Shown in pieces: positions 1 to 13,419 of a stretch of DNA of 64,000 nt (position 1 is the stretch's first letter; every line of letters begins with the position of its first letter). Source of the DNA: Arctopsyche grandis. Taxonomy: Eukaryota > Arthropoda > Insecta > Trichoptera > Hydropsychidae. The position numbers and the translations under genes are program-made. The notes beneath the pieces were generated by a model. That model saw only the letters and a program-made list of their open reading frames with translations, was not told the origin of the DNA and ran no database searches. Location: positions 24,772,001-24,836,000 of the forward strand of contig NC_135359.1 in the NCBI RefSeq assembly GCF_051622035.1, in the 5' to 3' direction.

Positions 1-1680
1 TGAATCACGCCTTCCGCTCTACTAGCAGTTTAAGCTTGACGCCTATAGCGGTCATCCACGGGGAAATGGTTGAGACTCTATAAATAGTCGTTATTTATCA
101 TTTTAGATGTTTCTAATTTTAGTCGACGATTTTCGATTACTAAAACTACTGTTGAGTACAGTCTGAGAATTGAAAATATCTCACTTTAATGTGAAAAATG
201 CAAAATGAAAAAAATAAAATTAGATTTAAAAGTATTTCTATTCGTTATTTACTTTATTTTCAAACTAAAATAAAAATAATAATTCGTACTATACTATTTG
301 AACTCGCCTCGACAGCCCTTCAAAAATTCATAAACACCGATTGAGAGACCCTTAGTTGATTCAAGAAAGGACATTATTATTAAAAAAATATTTCAAAACT
401 ATATTTTTTATGTAAATAGTACTTATGAATGTGTTAATATATGCATTCTGTATGTTCTGAACAATTTTCGGTCGGCGAGATTCGGCAAATTCGACTTTCT
501 ACGAACGTACATGGAGATATGTCTGTATTAACCCTTTGCACCGGGGTATACGCGACCCCTCGACGAGTATTCACAGTTAGCAGCAGCGTACACAGTGCCA
601 GTTTGTATGGAGGAGAGATGTCGAGTGGACACTTGAAATATAAACGATTCCAATTTCCAAATGTGAGTGGGATGTGTAGTTGATATTGTCGAATAGAATT
701 GTATGGATATTGTACCGATATTGTACGACCACAACGGACAGATAGGCGAACACACCCTCACTATGTATGTATGTGCTCACCTATAACATATTCCTACCCC
801 ATGGGTACCTGAAAACCCCCAGTAACGACCCACGCTCTCGTACCCATTACTAAGCGCTCTCGATATCTAAATACATACCCTGTGAAATACAACCCGAGCC
901 AAATAAAGAAGTTAAAAACCTGTGCTAAAAAGTTTCATCGTTATTTAATGGATACCCATGCACTCGAGCTTCGAGAGAGAGAGGCCCCGCGAATAACGAT
1001 CTTTTTTTTTAGTATTTTGCCTTTCTTTTGCAATATATACTTACATAGAGAGCAAAAAAAACCATACACAAAAGTATGAAGTCATTCCTGAAACGTTCTA
1101 TTTATCCGCACGGGTGTGTGTTGTGGCTCGAATGGGGGCGTAAGTTTCGACAACTGTGAATTTCGGATGGATCATTTGAATAAAAACGAAATAAAAGTTC
1201 GCTTTTACGACCCAAAATGAAAACTTTGGTTCAAAATGAGGCTTTGAGGCTCAAGTCCTGCGCGGCTTTGACCGCGGAACTTTTCATACATTAATTACTT
1301 TCAGGCGCTCACACAAAGCGGGAGGGGGGAGTATGGGGCGGCGTCCGGTCGACAAAAAATTATATATAAAAACGTCTGCCCAAATGAATTGCGCAAAAAA
1401 TGTATATGAAAAGCACTCCGCTAATTGCCCGAAATAAAACTGAGCTTTTGCAGTTAAAAATATATATAAACGGCGTAAACAAACGCGACGTCCGGTTTGC
1501 GATAAGGGCGACTTCCGCTCGATGAACTTTTGTTAGATATAAAGTTTCGTGAAAAACCATAATTGCAAAGATGCCGTACAAAAATAGTTATTTCAACTTC
1601 AAATTAAAAGCATAGATACCTTGTAGTAATTATTTACATATATCTTCAATAACTATGTATGTATGTACATACATATATAA
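1..1680. other. Probable Dmrt99B intron 3, no gene recognised
   Basis: AT-rich, with only short ORFs lacking any recognisable domain. I see no exon of Dmrt99B, no tRNA and no bounded transposon here. Confidence 0.4.
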
Positions 1681-2352
1681 CAGTGACATGCCATCATTGG
1701 ACTAGAGGGCTAGTCCCCTAAAATTTAAAAATATTAACAATTCAATTACAATAAATTCAAATCGTTGTCCATATTGATATTATTCACTAATATTAACGAA
1801 ATTCAGAAACCGGAATCGGCCCTATCTGAGGTAGTGGAATGAATTATTATGGTATGGTCCACCGCGTCGTTTGCTTGCACGAACTCGCCATCTCAATACT
1901 GTTCCCTTCGCGGTAGTAGCAAATTGCTATGTATGTATAGGCGTTTTAATTTACTGATATCTTCAACCATTCGTGGAATATTTATGTATATCAAACATCA
2001 TTCTCAACATTTTTTTAAAATTAAAATTGCACATTTTTTTGAGTACAAATATGGCAAGCGACTCGGCTCACGAAATGATTGTCTCAGAACAAATTAATAC
2101 GGAACGCGCCGAAACAAATAACGAGGCATTGGAATGTTGCATTATTGATCGATTGTTCAACAATTCATTCAGAAGATTAAGTTTAGAAAAAAAACGAGAT
2201 GTTTTTAAGAAAAGCTACTTAGAATATTTCTGTCAGCACAAAAATGAAGAATTATACTCATCACTTCAAGACAGATTATTATAATTCAAGAATTAAAAAA
2301 ATATGTTTTGTCTATACCTAGTCCCCTGCTTAAAAAGTCACGACACGTCACT
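1681..2352 (+). mobile_element. hAT-like non-autonomous element with terminal inverted repeats
   Basis: The left end CAGTGACATGCC is mirrored at the right end by a CACGTCACT-type terminus, and a CTAGTCCCCT motif is repeated in inverse orientation just inside each end. Between them, 2051-2284 is a 77-codon ORF. Its IIDRLFNNSFRRLS..EKK segment resembles the region just upstream of the TTF zinc finger in ZMYM1-like hAT transposases. No clean 8-bp target duplication is visible. The class is an inference. Confidence 0.45.
2051..2284 (+). pseudogene. Fragment resembling the N-terminus of a hAT (ZMYM1-like) transposase
   Basis: A 77-residue, Glu/Lys-rich open frame begins at an ATG and ends with a stop, inside the element at 1681-2352. 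The motif FRRLSLEKKRDVFK is reminiscent of the segment preceding the TTF zinc finger in these transposases. The zinc finger and catalytic core are absent. Whether the fragment is expressed is unknown. Confidence 0.3.
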
Positions 2353-5300
2353 ACTGTATACATATATAAATAATTTATTTTTAATAAACACACGTTGAAA
2401 ATCTCTTTTGAAAATATATTTTGCAAACAAATATGAGACAATGTATATAATATGTAAATACATATATCAACCTAAATATTGACGCGCTCGATTTCTCTTA
2501 AAATATATATTAAAATGTATATAAGTATAAAATAATTATAAAATATGCATTTTAATACTTCAAGATCTGTCTTTTCAGAAAATCGTAGTATTAAATGTAC
2601 ATATGTATGTATAACCAGAGCTGACGAGAGGGGGAGGGGGGGGAGCCGGGGTAAAGATCCAGGGCCCGAACTCAAGGGACCCCGTGTCGGGACGTCTGAC
2701 TGACTGATATTGATATTTTATATTATTCCAGATAAAAATAAATGTATTTATTTAGTGCTAAACGTTTATTATTTTTCGATACACGCACTCTTTGTGTCCA
2801 TTTGAAATCGTACCCGTTATATCATACTTTCTTATATTCAATTATTTAAAAAAAATGACAACCAACATATAGGTATTTTCTAATTGTTCTGACTGATTTT
2901 TCGCATATTAAAAATATATCTATAAGAATTTTTTTTAAGTTTGCCATTGGGTACGGAATTATTTTTCCCCAGGGCCTGGGATTCCACTCGGTGGCCCTGC
3001 ATATGTCCACTTGCTTATAAGTGTGTACTCTTTTTGAAGAATTGGAATTGATATATGTTTTAACGCACAAAAATTGCTTACTGGCTTTTTTTGAGTCGCT
3101 ATTTACTCGGCGGCAGAAGTCAAAGGAAAAATTCAAGGAATGGAAAATTTCAACGAAAAAAAAATAAATATTTACGATGAAAATATAAACGTAACAATTC
3201 AAAACATATTAAGTGGTTCTTTTTATAAATGATTTAAGAAGGTGAGTTTATCTATAATTTATATTCTTGTTCTAATGATTGTGTTTAGATTATAACTATG
3301 TATGTATGTATGTAGCTTTCATGTTATGATCTCATAAGACGATCCAAAGAAAATATATTCCATTTCTACATATATTTTAATGTATATTTTACAAATTCAA
3401 TATCTTGAATTCGGCCCTTTTCCGAAAGGTCGTTTTGAAATTCCGTAGGCGTCGCGAATATTTATAAAGTTGTTGATATGGCCCGACGCACGGCTCTGTA
3501 CGTGACCGAATAAAACTGTTTTTATGGGATTTTCTCCTTTATGCGGAACACAATAACCGTTCGTCCTTTAAATGATACTGTGGAATTTTTCATATGAAGT
3601 AATAAAAGCTCTATCGGCGAGGCGTTGCATTCCACACATTGTTGTGGAAAACCGCCGTTTATAAGTAAGTGACTTTCGGATAAAGCTTCTTTCTCACAAC
3701 CCTCCGGAAAAGCCCTCATATCCACACACACACACATGTACATATATACACCGCTTTTTCGACGCCCACATACTTGCGTCTCACGATCATAATTTGCCAA
3801 AAATGACTGTTAAATTATCAAGCCGAGTACGTGCTTCATTAACACGTTTGTAAGTAGGCGCATATATTATATTTAAATTGTTCAGATTTCTTTTTATTGT
3901 GTAAACATTGTCAAGGCTTACGCGTTGATGTTGTGTTGCGTATCGCAAGCCACAAGTATTCGATTTTAAGTTAATGTTAAGAATTAATTGAAAATTTCTC
4001 AATCGCGTATAATTAAGTTGGACAATATTATCGCTTCCATTTTCGAGACTTTTGTACGAAATTCTGTGTGTGTGTGTGTGTGTGTGTGTGTTTAACTATG
4101 TATGGGTAAATATTTAATGATGGCTTACCGTGTCAAAATATAACGTGATGTGTGGGGCGAGGAAAATGTGTTCTCAGAGGGAACGTGCTCGTTTAAAACT
4201 ATGTTAAAAATAACATTTATTGTTTGTTCAGTTAATTACTAAAACATGTAAATAAGCGACATTGTCTGTGACTACTTTAAACTTTATGTAATGTGAGGCT
4301 CATATAGATCCATCTGCATTTAAGTGTCGTACATATTTGCCATGTTTCGAAATTTCAACACGAGTCTTTTAATAAAAGAGAAACATTTTTAGTGCCATAT
4401 AAAAAAGTAATATAGTGACAGTGTACAAGATTTCGTTTATTAAATTATTTTCTTGAATTTGTATACTAGTATGTATTTTTGTATGTCGGTGTGAGTTGAA
4501 ATTAATTAAAATTAACACTAATTACTACTAACGTTCACGAGAAATGAGTGGAAAACGGAATGAAAGCAAGCACTTTGAAAATCAGGCGTCTAGAAAAATT
4601 ACCGTTGCAGACCAATTATTATCGGAAAAGTTAGATTGTATAGCAAGTGGGAAAACCACAGCTTGCAACGGAGAAATGTAGCGGAAAATTTTATTAGGGA
4701 TGCAACAATTTTTTTTTTTAATTTTTATTATAACATACATAATGGAATTTTCTAAGAATACTTTTATTTAATATCGAAATGCTGTCATTCTATGTAATAA
4801 CCTCCGTTTCAAACATGTGTGATTATTCGTTTTATTTTGGTATATAACATTTTTCACATAACAATCATCGATCAAATGCCGTAAGTAGATTGCTTTGTAA
4901 CTTATTTTTAAATATTTTTTTCATACATTTACTTCTGATGTGCAAAAACCATTTAAAGTTTGTCCATAGATACACCCGAATCAAACGAAAATTTTCCTAT
5001 GGATTTGATAAGAATAAAAAAATACTAATTAAAATGGATATTAAAAGGGAAATTTCATTCAAAGTCAACCCTAAATATGTCGTAGATTCGCAATTTAGCC
5101 TACCTAAAGCTATATAGCACACGGCGTATGGCCACTTGGGAATGTTTTAGCGCAAAGCTTTTTTACACCTATTTAACATAGCTACTCGGTGAAATGCTTG
5201 GCAGACGAGAGTTCCCTGCTAGTATGTACGTAAAATAACCCCTGCATGCTTCAAAGCAATATTTTTACTAAAACTATACATACCTACCTATGTACATATG

Positions 5301-6021
5301 CATCTATATTCAATCAAAGTAAAAAGTAATTTTATCCCTATTTCAAATTTGTTTGTTTTTTATTACTTGAATTATTTATTGTTGATGACACCTGGCCCCA
5401 ATGAAGAAGGCTTTCATTTTCCTAATAAGTAGTAAGTGAATCAATATGTAAAGTCCATTAGCGTTAGGCGACAGTATAAGAGTAGGTTTATTTGAAGAGT
5501 CCATAAAGATATTTAAGTTAAGCAAACACTGCGCGTTTTAACAAAAAAAAGCCTAATAGAAAACCGAAATGTTTTGTAACTAACCGAGGACAAAATGTCA
5601 CTTAATAGTCAGCAAATATTTATCTCACATTAAAATTCTTTGGTAAAAAAATATATTCATATGAGTAGGTATTGTAAAATGATATATTCGAACAAATCGT
5701 ATACACACGCGCGCGCACAAGAGAGCACAAGTAACCTATTAAATGAGAGAAATCGCCGGTGTTTGAAGTAGGCAAAAATTAACCAGTTTTTCTATTACCG
5801 GACAAAGTGCACAAAGTAAGCAAATGGAATTTAGTTACCGGCAAATATTGTGTTATACTGTTTAATTTAGTTTTTTTTTTCTTCCACAACATAAAAAATA
5901 ATATTCAGTCGACTTCGAAGTAGGTATAATGTTTAATCTTCGGCTGCGTTTACTTTGTGGTGTTTGGATAATGAACATTGAACATAAAATATGAGAAATT
6001 TAAATTCGTAGATTCACTTAC
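2353..6021. other. Probable Dmrt99B intron 3: no gene recognised
   Basis: Noncoding AT-rich sequence with a G-rich patch at 2630-2690 and a TG microsatellite at 4064-4091. A short ATG frame at 4544-4680 has no recognisable domain. The Dmrt99B exon 3 donor at 6021 reads into this region, so it is intronic by inference. Confidence 0.45.
4064..4091. repeat. (TG)n microsatellite
   Basis: About 14 uninterrupted TG units, seen directly. Confidence 0.95.
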
Positions 6022-6989
<968 letters not shown>

Positions 6990-7489
6990 TCCGAACAGTT
7001 TGACGATCTTACAAAGCACACGACTAATTTCAACTCAGTCTTATCTTCAGAACCATACTCATTTACCGCGCAAAAGTTACTTGATACTTGACGAAAAGTT
7101 TGCCTTTGGATACACGTCACAAAACTTTATCTGAAACAATACAAAACAAACCGATATAGTAGAAATTGAATCAATTCAAACACACCTACATACATATGTC
7201 ATTTACAAATGAAAGCCGCTTATCGAATTATTTTAGACTGTGGAAACTTATTTAAAATCAAAAATTCACTGTTAAAAGCATTCGAACGCGTTTATTTATT
7301 TCTGACGTAAGCTTTTGTTTGGTTTGAAAAAAATAAACAATTGAACAAATTTATTATAAGCAATTCAAATGTTTCGAACGGTAGGCTTTTTTGTATGGCG
7401 GTTTATGATGGGATGATGTAATTTGTTGGATAGATGATTGGTAAACTGACAATTTTGTGTAACAGTGTGTCACTATATGAACAGTGCGT

Positions 7490-7725
7490 TGGCAACTGAC
7501 TGACGAGTGATGCCGGCGGCCACGTTCGTTGGCTATCCTTGTCGCGCCGACGTGAAACTGTAGAAAGCTTCGCGAGACATTGTGGCTAGCGAATCGAGGC
7601 GACCAATCGCGTGCCGGACGTTCGCCGCGACCACGCCCACAGGCCACGTGATTGGTCGACACGCACGCACTCACACCACCGCACGTCTCTTGATAGTGTT
7701 GACATTTTATTTACTTTTACATTTG
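7490..7725 (-). promoter_or_regulatory. Probable Dmrt99B promoter: CpG-rich segment with CCAAT boxes, E-box and initiator-like motif
   Basis: This stretch is far richer in G+C and CpG than its surroundings and lies about 500-700 bp upstream of the Dmrt99B start codon. It contains CCAAT boxes in both orientations (7603-7607 and 7651-7655), the latter abutting a CACGTG E-box (7645-7650). A GC/KLF-like CCACGCCCA is at 7631-7639. On the minus strand, TCAGTCAGTT at 7503-7494 matches the arthropod TCAGT initiator. The promoter role is inferred from position and motifs. Confidence 0.5.
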
Positions 7726-8030
7726 TGGCCGCCAACAATGAGCCGCGCACTAAATGAATTCGCGCTAGCCACTCCCCGAATATACACAACGAAACAAATG
7801 AATGAATGAATTAAACGAAATTAAAAAACAAAGACGTGCTCAATTTCAAAAATATAAATAAAAAACGATTTGTTTGTGTCGTTAAAAAATTGACGATGCA
7901 CTCTCAATTAAATTTTGTATCCGATTAATAATTTGGATTCATACAAAAGGTCATATTGCACTTCGCTTATTAAATAGTATCTACATATCAGTAATTAGAC
8001 TTGTATAGGTATATAAATTTTTACATATTT

Positions 8031-8960
8031 AATCTAATGTATAATTTCGAAAGAGACTTTGTATTTAATATATAATTTCGAAAGAGACTTTGTATGTAAA
8101 TATATATGATCTTTGGTTGGGAGTTTCGTAAACATGTCAAAATTTCAACGATGAGGAGTAGATTTTTTTTCGATTCAAATAAATTTAATAAAAAAACAAA
8201 TGAATATTTATTATTAGATTCGCCATGTTAACGCTGTTTATATTACAAATACTGGGCGAAGCCATGTAAAACAAGTAGTATATAGGTATAATTTCGAAAG
8301 AGACTTTGTATTTAATATATAATATCGAAAGAGACTTTGTATGTAAATATATATGATCTTTGGTTGGGAGTTTCATAAACATGTCAAAATTTCAACGATG
8401 ACGAGTAGATTTTTTTTCGATTCAAATAAATTTAATAAAAAAACAAATGAATATTAATAATTAGATTCGCCATGTTAACGCTGTTTATATTACAAATACT
8501 GAGCGAAGCCATGTAAAACAAGTAATATATAGGTATAATTTCGAAAGAGACTTTGTACATAATTATGTAATGCTGGTTGGTAACATTGAAAACAAATCAA
8601 ATTTTCTATGACGATTCGATATGGTTTCGATTCGATATATTTGTTTACGATTCAAATAAATTCAATAAATTAGCAAATTAATATTTACTATTAGATTCGC
8701 CATGTTTATACATACAAATATTGAGCGAAGCTGGGTAAAACAACTAGTCTAATATATAATTTCGAAAGAGACTTTGCATATATGTATGTAACCTTGATTG
8801 GTTGGTTCGTAGACAAAACATTCGATTTTTTTTTTTCAATTCATAGTCGCCGATTCGATTTTTTTCAATTCACCGGGGGTGAAGGCGCCTGGGGTGCAGG
8901 CGCCGGATTCTGGTATACATATAATTTCGAAAGAGACTTAGTATATACATATGTTTGTTT
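8031..8960 (+). mobile_element. Tandem array of Helentron-like (non-autonomous Helitron) units
   Basis: At least three units with a 247-bp period begin at about 8039, 8286 and 8533, followed by a start at 8747 and a partial one near 8920. Each begins TATAATTTCGAAAGAGAC. The third ends GCGAAGCTGGGTAAAACAACTAG, immediately followed by the next TCTAATATA start. A 5' TC and 3' CTAG without target duplication, together with head-to-tail arrays, are Helitron features. The first two units each carry a duplicated 5' start about 30 bp apart. Confidence 0.65.
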
Positions 8961-8965
8961 GTTCG

Positions 8966-9319
8966 TGACGGGTAAGATGATTTTTGCCAATTTGATGGAG
9001 GAACCGTTTTAACAATGAAATCAGATAAATTGGCTTCCTCTGATAGGGAACGATCGACTTGGAGTCACTAATGTCTAGCAGTACTACAGACAATACCCGG
9101 AAAAAAATCTTTACAATCAAATTCAACCCACGGGATCGAACCCAACAACCTCTCGGTGGTTTGCATTAATGCAATCACCAAACTGTGCTGGCCACGATTG
9201 ACTTGGAGTCACAAATATCCAAGTCTGGCCAGCAGTATTAAATATTAGCACGGGATCGAACCCGATAACCTCTCAGTGATAAACATAAACGCAATCACCT
9301 AGCCATACTGCTGGGTAAT
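8966..9319 (-). mobile_element. Two adjacent tRNA-derived SINE fragments
   Basis: Read on the minus strand, both copies have a B box (GGTTCGATCCC) preceded by a tRNA-like head (8966-9193 and 9194-9319). Both also have the body motifs CGATC-GACTTGGAGTCAC and CCAGCAGTA shared with copies elsewhere in the window. The first overlaps the last Helentron-like fragment. Confidence 0.7.
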
Positions 9320-9347
9320 GATTGTATAATAAAACCTATTAATGAAG

Positions 9348-9349
<2 letters not shown>

Positions 9350-9411
<62 letters not shown>
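9350..9411. repeat. (AT)n microsatellite
   Basis: An uninterrupted AT dinucleotide tract of about 60 bp lies next to the SINE pair. Confidence 0.95.
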
Positions 9412-9417
<6 letters not shown>

Positions 9418-9477
9418 TATGTATATATGAGAACCTACATATAATGCAAATTTTATAAGATATAATGTGAAAAAGAT

Positions 9478-9700
9478 AAATTTATAGGCGTTTAAGCAAT
9501 TAAAATCTGACAAGACAAGTGGGTGGCGGAAATTTAAACATATAAAGCTATCAAACATCAACATTTTTAAACGTGTCTATTACGATTATTTTTCACCATC
9601 GTATTGGCGGAATTGATTTAAATTTCTATCGGTAACCTGGCCGCGGAAAATGGCAAAGTTTCAAACCGATCGGAAAAATGTGGGAATTTCGCATGAATCA
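9478..9700 (-). repeat. Interspersed repeat family copy 1 (also at 15538 and 33484)
   Basis: This is the reverse complement of the family copies at 15538-15900 and 33484-33815. Shared blocks include the TTTTCACCATCGTA segment, TGGCAAAGTTT, and the ggcgtttaagcaattaaaat segment. No coding capacity was seen and the class is unresolved. Confidence 0.6.
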
Positions 9701-12459
9701 ATAGCGAAGTCAAACATAGAATAGCCTTGTAATAATAAAAAGAGTACTCTTTAGTATTAAACAATCGTGATAAAATGTCATTTTCGTTTCATAGCTTTTG
9801 AAAGATGTGCCAAAAGACTTGTGGGAAAAAATCCCAAGCGAAAATACGTACTTTTGACTTTTGATTTGAACTGGATGACTACTTAGAGAGATTTGAAAGC
9901 TGAAAAGTACTAAAAATGGAAGATAAAATACCCGACTACAGATTCCAATATTCATTTTGAACAGGAAATTGACAGCTTTTGAGACATCGACCGAACAACA
10001 CCAAGATATAGAAAAATCGCGCGATTTAAAAAACACATATGTATCTCTGATTCTCGAGCCAATCAACATTTTTTATTACCAGATTCGTGTTTACTGTGCA
10101 TAGATCTATAAGAAAAGTCATATCTCATCTCTGAACCATTTTTCGTGTCGAACAGTGTTATCAATAGATATTATGCATCCTAATTACTTCTGTGAGTATT
10201 TTGAAGGCATTCGGAATAAACTTACGATACGAAAGTGTAATTTTTATAAATTATATAATTATTTTTTCATAGATTATATATATATTATTATCTATCTATA
10301 AAAAAAAATAGTCGATTGTATCATATTTCTAGAGGGTGTGGTATTTTGAACTTTGCCCAAGAGCGGAAAATAGTCTCGGAAAGTCATTGGATGTGTCGCT
10401 TTTTTTCTGGAGTACGATATATATACAAATATACGAAAACGGAAAATCATTTAACATTTTTATAAGTTCAGTTTTTATTTAACTTTATTTCAAATGAATT
10501 ATTTTTTTTAGATTTAACACGTTTTATTAAAATATAAAGTGGGACCTATTTATTATAGATTAAATATGGACACCTCTTGATTAGTTATATTCCCAAATAA
10601 ATTTTATTGACGCGTTTTTAATTTTCAATGACAATAATTTGGGTCAAACCAGGTAATTATGCTATGAAATATTTATTTACTTTGTTTTGAATTAAATTTT
10701 CTATCTATTTAAATTAATAACACTGCCCTTGTTTGTGACTTTCGTGAAAAACAATGTTTTTCTTTCACTTGTCGCATTTAAATAAATCCATTATATGTAT
10801 AAGCATAAAGCAGTATACATAGCTATATTTAGATAGTTGGTAAAGGTGTTCAAAGTATGAAATACCGCATATACATAAAGAATTCTCTCAAAAATTCTCA
10901 AGAAATAACTTCGTATCTTAGTTATACTTACATATAAGTATGTATATTGGATAATGAAACAGTGCAGTGTGAGTATGTGAACCATTTATTTTAACGCTGT
11001 AATGGTAAACGATCCATAGATAGATGCCCTATTAAATTTAAAGGAAAGATTTCCTAAGTATAGAAATTCTAGATATTCCAATACAGTAAAAAAGTAATAT
11101 TTGACAATATTTAGCAACAAACACTCCAATCTTACAGCTGTTTGTATAAAAAAGTCGTGGATTCTGACAATTTCGGTAGATACTTGCATAATATCTTGAA
11201 CGGCTTCATAAAATGTATTTCTCTAAGGAAAACCTTTTCATACAATTATTAGGTAATATTTTATTTGTAATTAAATAATTACTGACATTTTTTGTACTTT
11301 TTAATTCTCGATATTCTAAATCACACCGCTACTTAAATGAAATTGGCATTTAATTTATTGCGAAGTAAAATTATACGTTTATCCATTAATAAATCAATAT
11401 TACAAATTATATATCATTAAATTTAATATTTGTGATCGTTTAAAAAATAACCTGGAGGGACATGCTTACTTATTAATAAAAAACGGGGAGTTCTTCTCAT
11501 GTTTTATTTTCTTTCTTTACTCAATGGAGTCCATACAAAAGCAGGCATAATGGACAAGTTACGAGAAACAAAAAGTAAAAGGAAATAATAAAACAAATGG
11601 AGATGGAAAAAAATAGGAGCAGTATTAAATATCAATTACTTTTATACAGAAAGTACCTACACACGCTCACGTCTTTTGAAAATTCCTCTTGCGTTAAACT
11701 TTCCGTTGAAGATGAATACTTTTCCTGTACCTACCCTTCGTATATATTTTTAAATTCTATAAAACGTATTTTCCATTCAAAAAACATTTCAATAGTGTTC
11801 GTTTTCGATGAATAACCAAATATTTTATATCGAAAATTCAATTGTTTCAATATACATACATAAATATACCTAATCCAATTTTTACGTAAAAACAAGTATC
11901 TACTTAGATATGTATGTATGAAAAAAAAATCGTGCTACTTGTGTGCCCTCTCACGTTCATCTGATTAATATTTCATCTATTTTGACAGTATTACACTACA
12001 ATGGAGGGGGAGTGCGAATGTGTTTAATTCAAATTTAATGAAATTCCTGGCGTCCCGGTCTTTGGGACGGATGCTAAACGGCACGAAGGTGGCTGACGTT
12101 CAAGGGTGGGTTTTGTTCAGGAATTCCAGGATTCCTTTATTGGTGGCGGTCTATTGAATCGCATCTGGTACAATTCGAATAGCGCAATTGTCATAGTGAT
12201 ATAATATACAAATGAACAGAATGAAATATACCCCTGCATACATTTGCATAATATTCTCTTCATGAATAAAAATGATTTTCATACATATGTATATAATACA
12301 AGTACTTTCTTACCTACTTACATACATCCATAGTTATAACTGAGTACTCCCTTTGGTATTATTAACCAACTAATCTTTGACATTAATTATAATTCAAATA
12401 CAGTCCTATAAAATAACGTTTCGATTACAAGTTAAATCTTACATTTGAAACAAATTTTA
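9701..12459. other. Intergenic, nothing recognised
   Basis: AT-rich sequence. The 119-codon minus-strand frame at 9710-10069 and the other short frames have no recognisable domain. Confidence 0.4.
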
Positions 12460-12895
12460 ATGAAATTGCATAAAGAAAAAGATCTTCAATCAATGTGTCT
12501 TGCCAGTGATGACGTATGGATGCGAAATTTAATCATTGAACGTCAGAATGCTCTAGTTTTATGCACTCAAAGAAGTATGGAACGTTGTATTCTCGACATT
12601 TTGAAGAGAGATAGAAAAAATATTACGTAGGGGGAAAGTAATTTGTTATAATGTAATTGATATAATGGTGTAAAAAGATTGAAATAGCAATGAGTGGGTC
12701 ACGTAGCTCGAAGTACGGACGATAGATGGGCGAAATAAGTGCTCGAATGGTACCCTAGAGAATATAATGAAATAGGTGGATAGACGAATTATGTAGAAAA
12801 ATGTGTGGGATGAGATGGATGAGAGTTGCCCAAAACAGAAACGAATAGAAGCGTGTTGGATAGGCATTTCGTTGAATGGCTGTAAATAATGATGA
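12460..12895 (+). pseudogene. RTE-type non-LTR retrotransposon relic, C-terminal reverse transcriptase
   Basis: Despite stops and frameshifts, the order of words matches the C-terminal end of insect endonuclease/reverse-transcriptase ORFs. These include a QRSMERCIL stretch, a degraded GHVAR-type segment, a WTK..LEW segment, and a final MDE/MRVAQNR-type tail. The relic at 37740-38570 is a second copy. It encodes no functional enzyme. Confidence 0.65.
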
Positions 12896-12943
12896 TGTAT
12901 TTTTTAATAATATTCTTATTTTGATTTTATTTTACATAAATAC

Positions 12944-13122
12944 ATACCGGGAAGGCCTAAAAGGTATACCCCAATGCGTCGTCCTATACAATTAATTATA
13001 AACATTGCAGCATTTTTATTACATAAATCGATGTATTTCGAGAGTATGAAGAACACGAAATTAATTAATTAATTAATTAATCCATAGAGACATCTATGGA
13101 TTTAGTCTTGTACATAAATTTT
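12944..13122 (-). mobile_element. SINE 3' body fragment
   Basis: Shares the block CCAATGCG..TCCTA, AATTAATTA, GCAGCATTTTTATTACATAA and an AATTAATTAATT run with the copies at 40930 and 54420. The tRNA head is missing. The Merlin-like element begins directly after it. Confidence 0.6.
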
Positions 13123-13419
13123 TAGGCAAAAATTGGAATTCTCGACAGGGCGGTCCCTCTAAGCTTGAAAGCGAGGCTCGGTCGATCCGCTCCTTTCTGT
13201 CATTGGTTGCTCTTTGCGACTACTCTAGTATTGCCGTGCACTGAATTAACTCGACTTTTACCTGATGAAATACCCTGACATGTACTGCCTGGTTCGCATA
13301 TAATTTCGGACGGTTGGGCAGCGTACGGAAGTATTCCGAATTCCGGTAAAAGTGGTTATAATTTCGTGGATCCAAATGATAGTGAAATACATACGCAAAA
13401 TGTGGAAAATATGTGGATG

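Noticed and set aside
1..6021. Search for the Dmrt99B DMA-domain exon
   Set aside because: No minus-strand frame in this interval resembles a DMA domain, so the exon is presumed outside the window.
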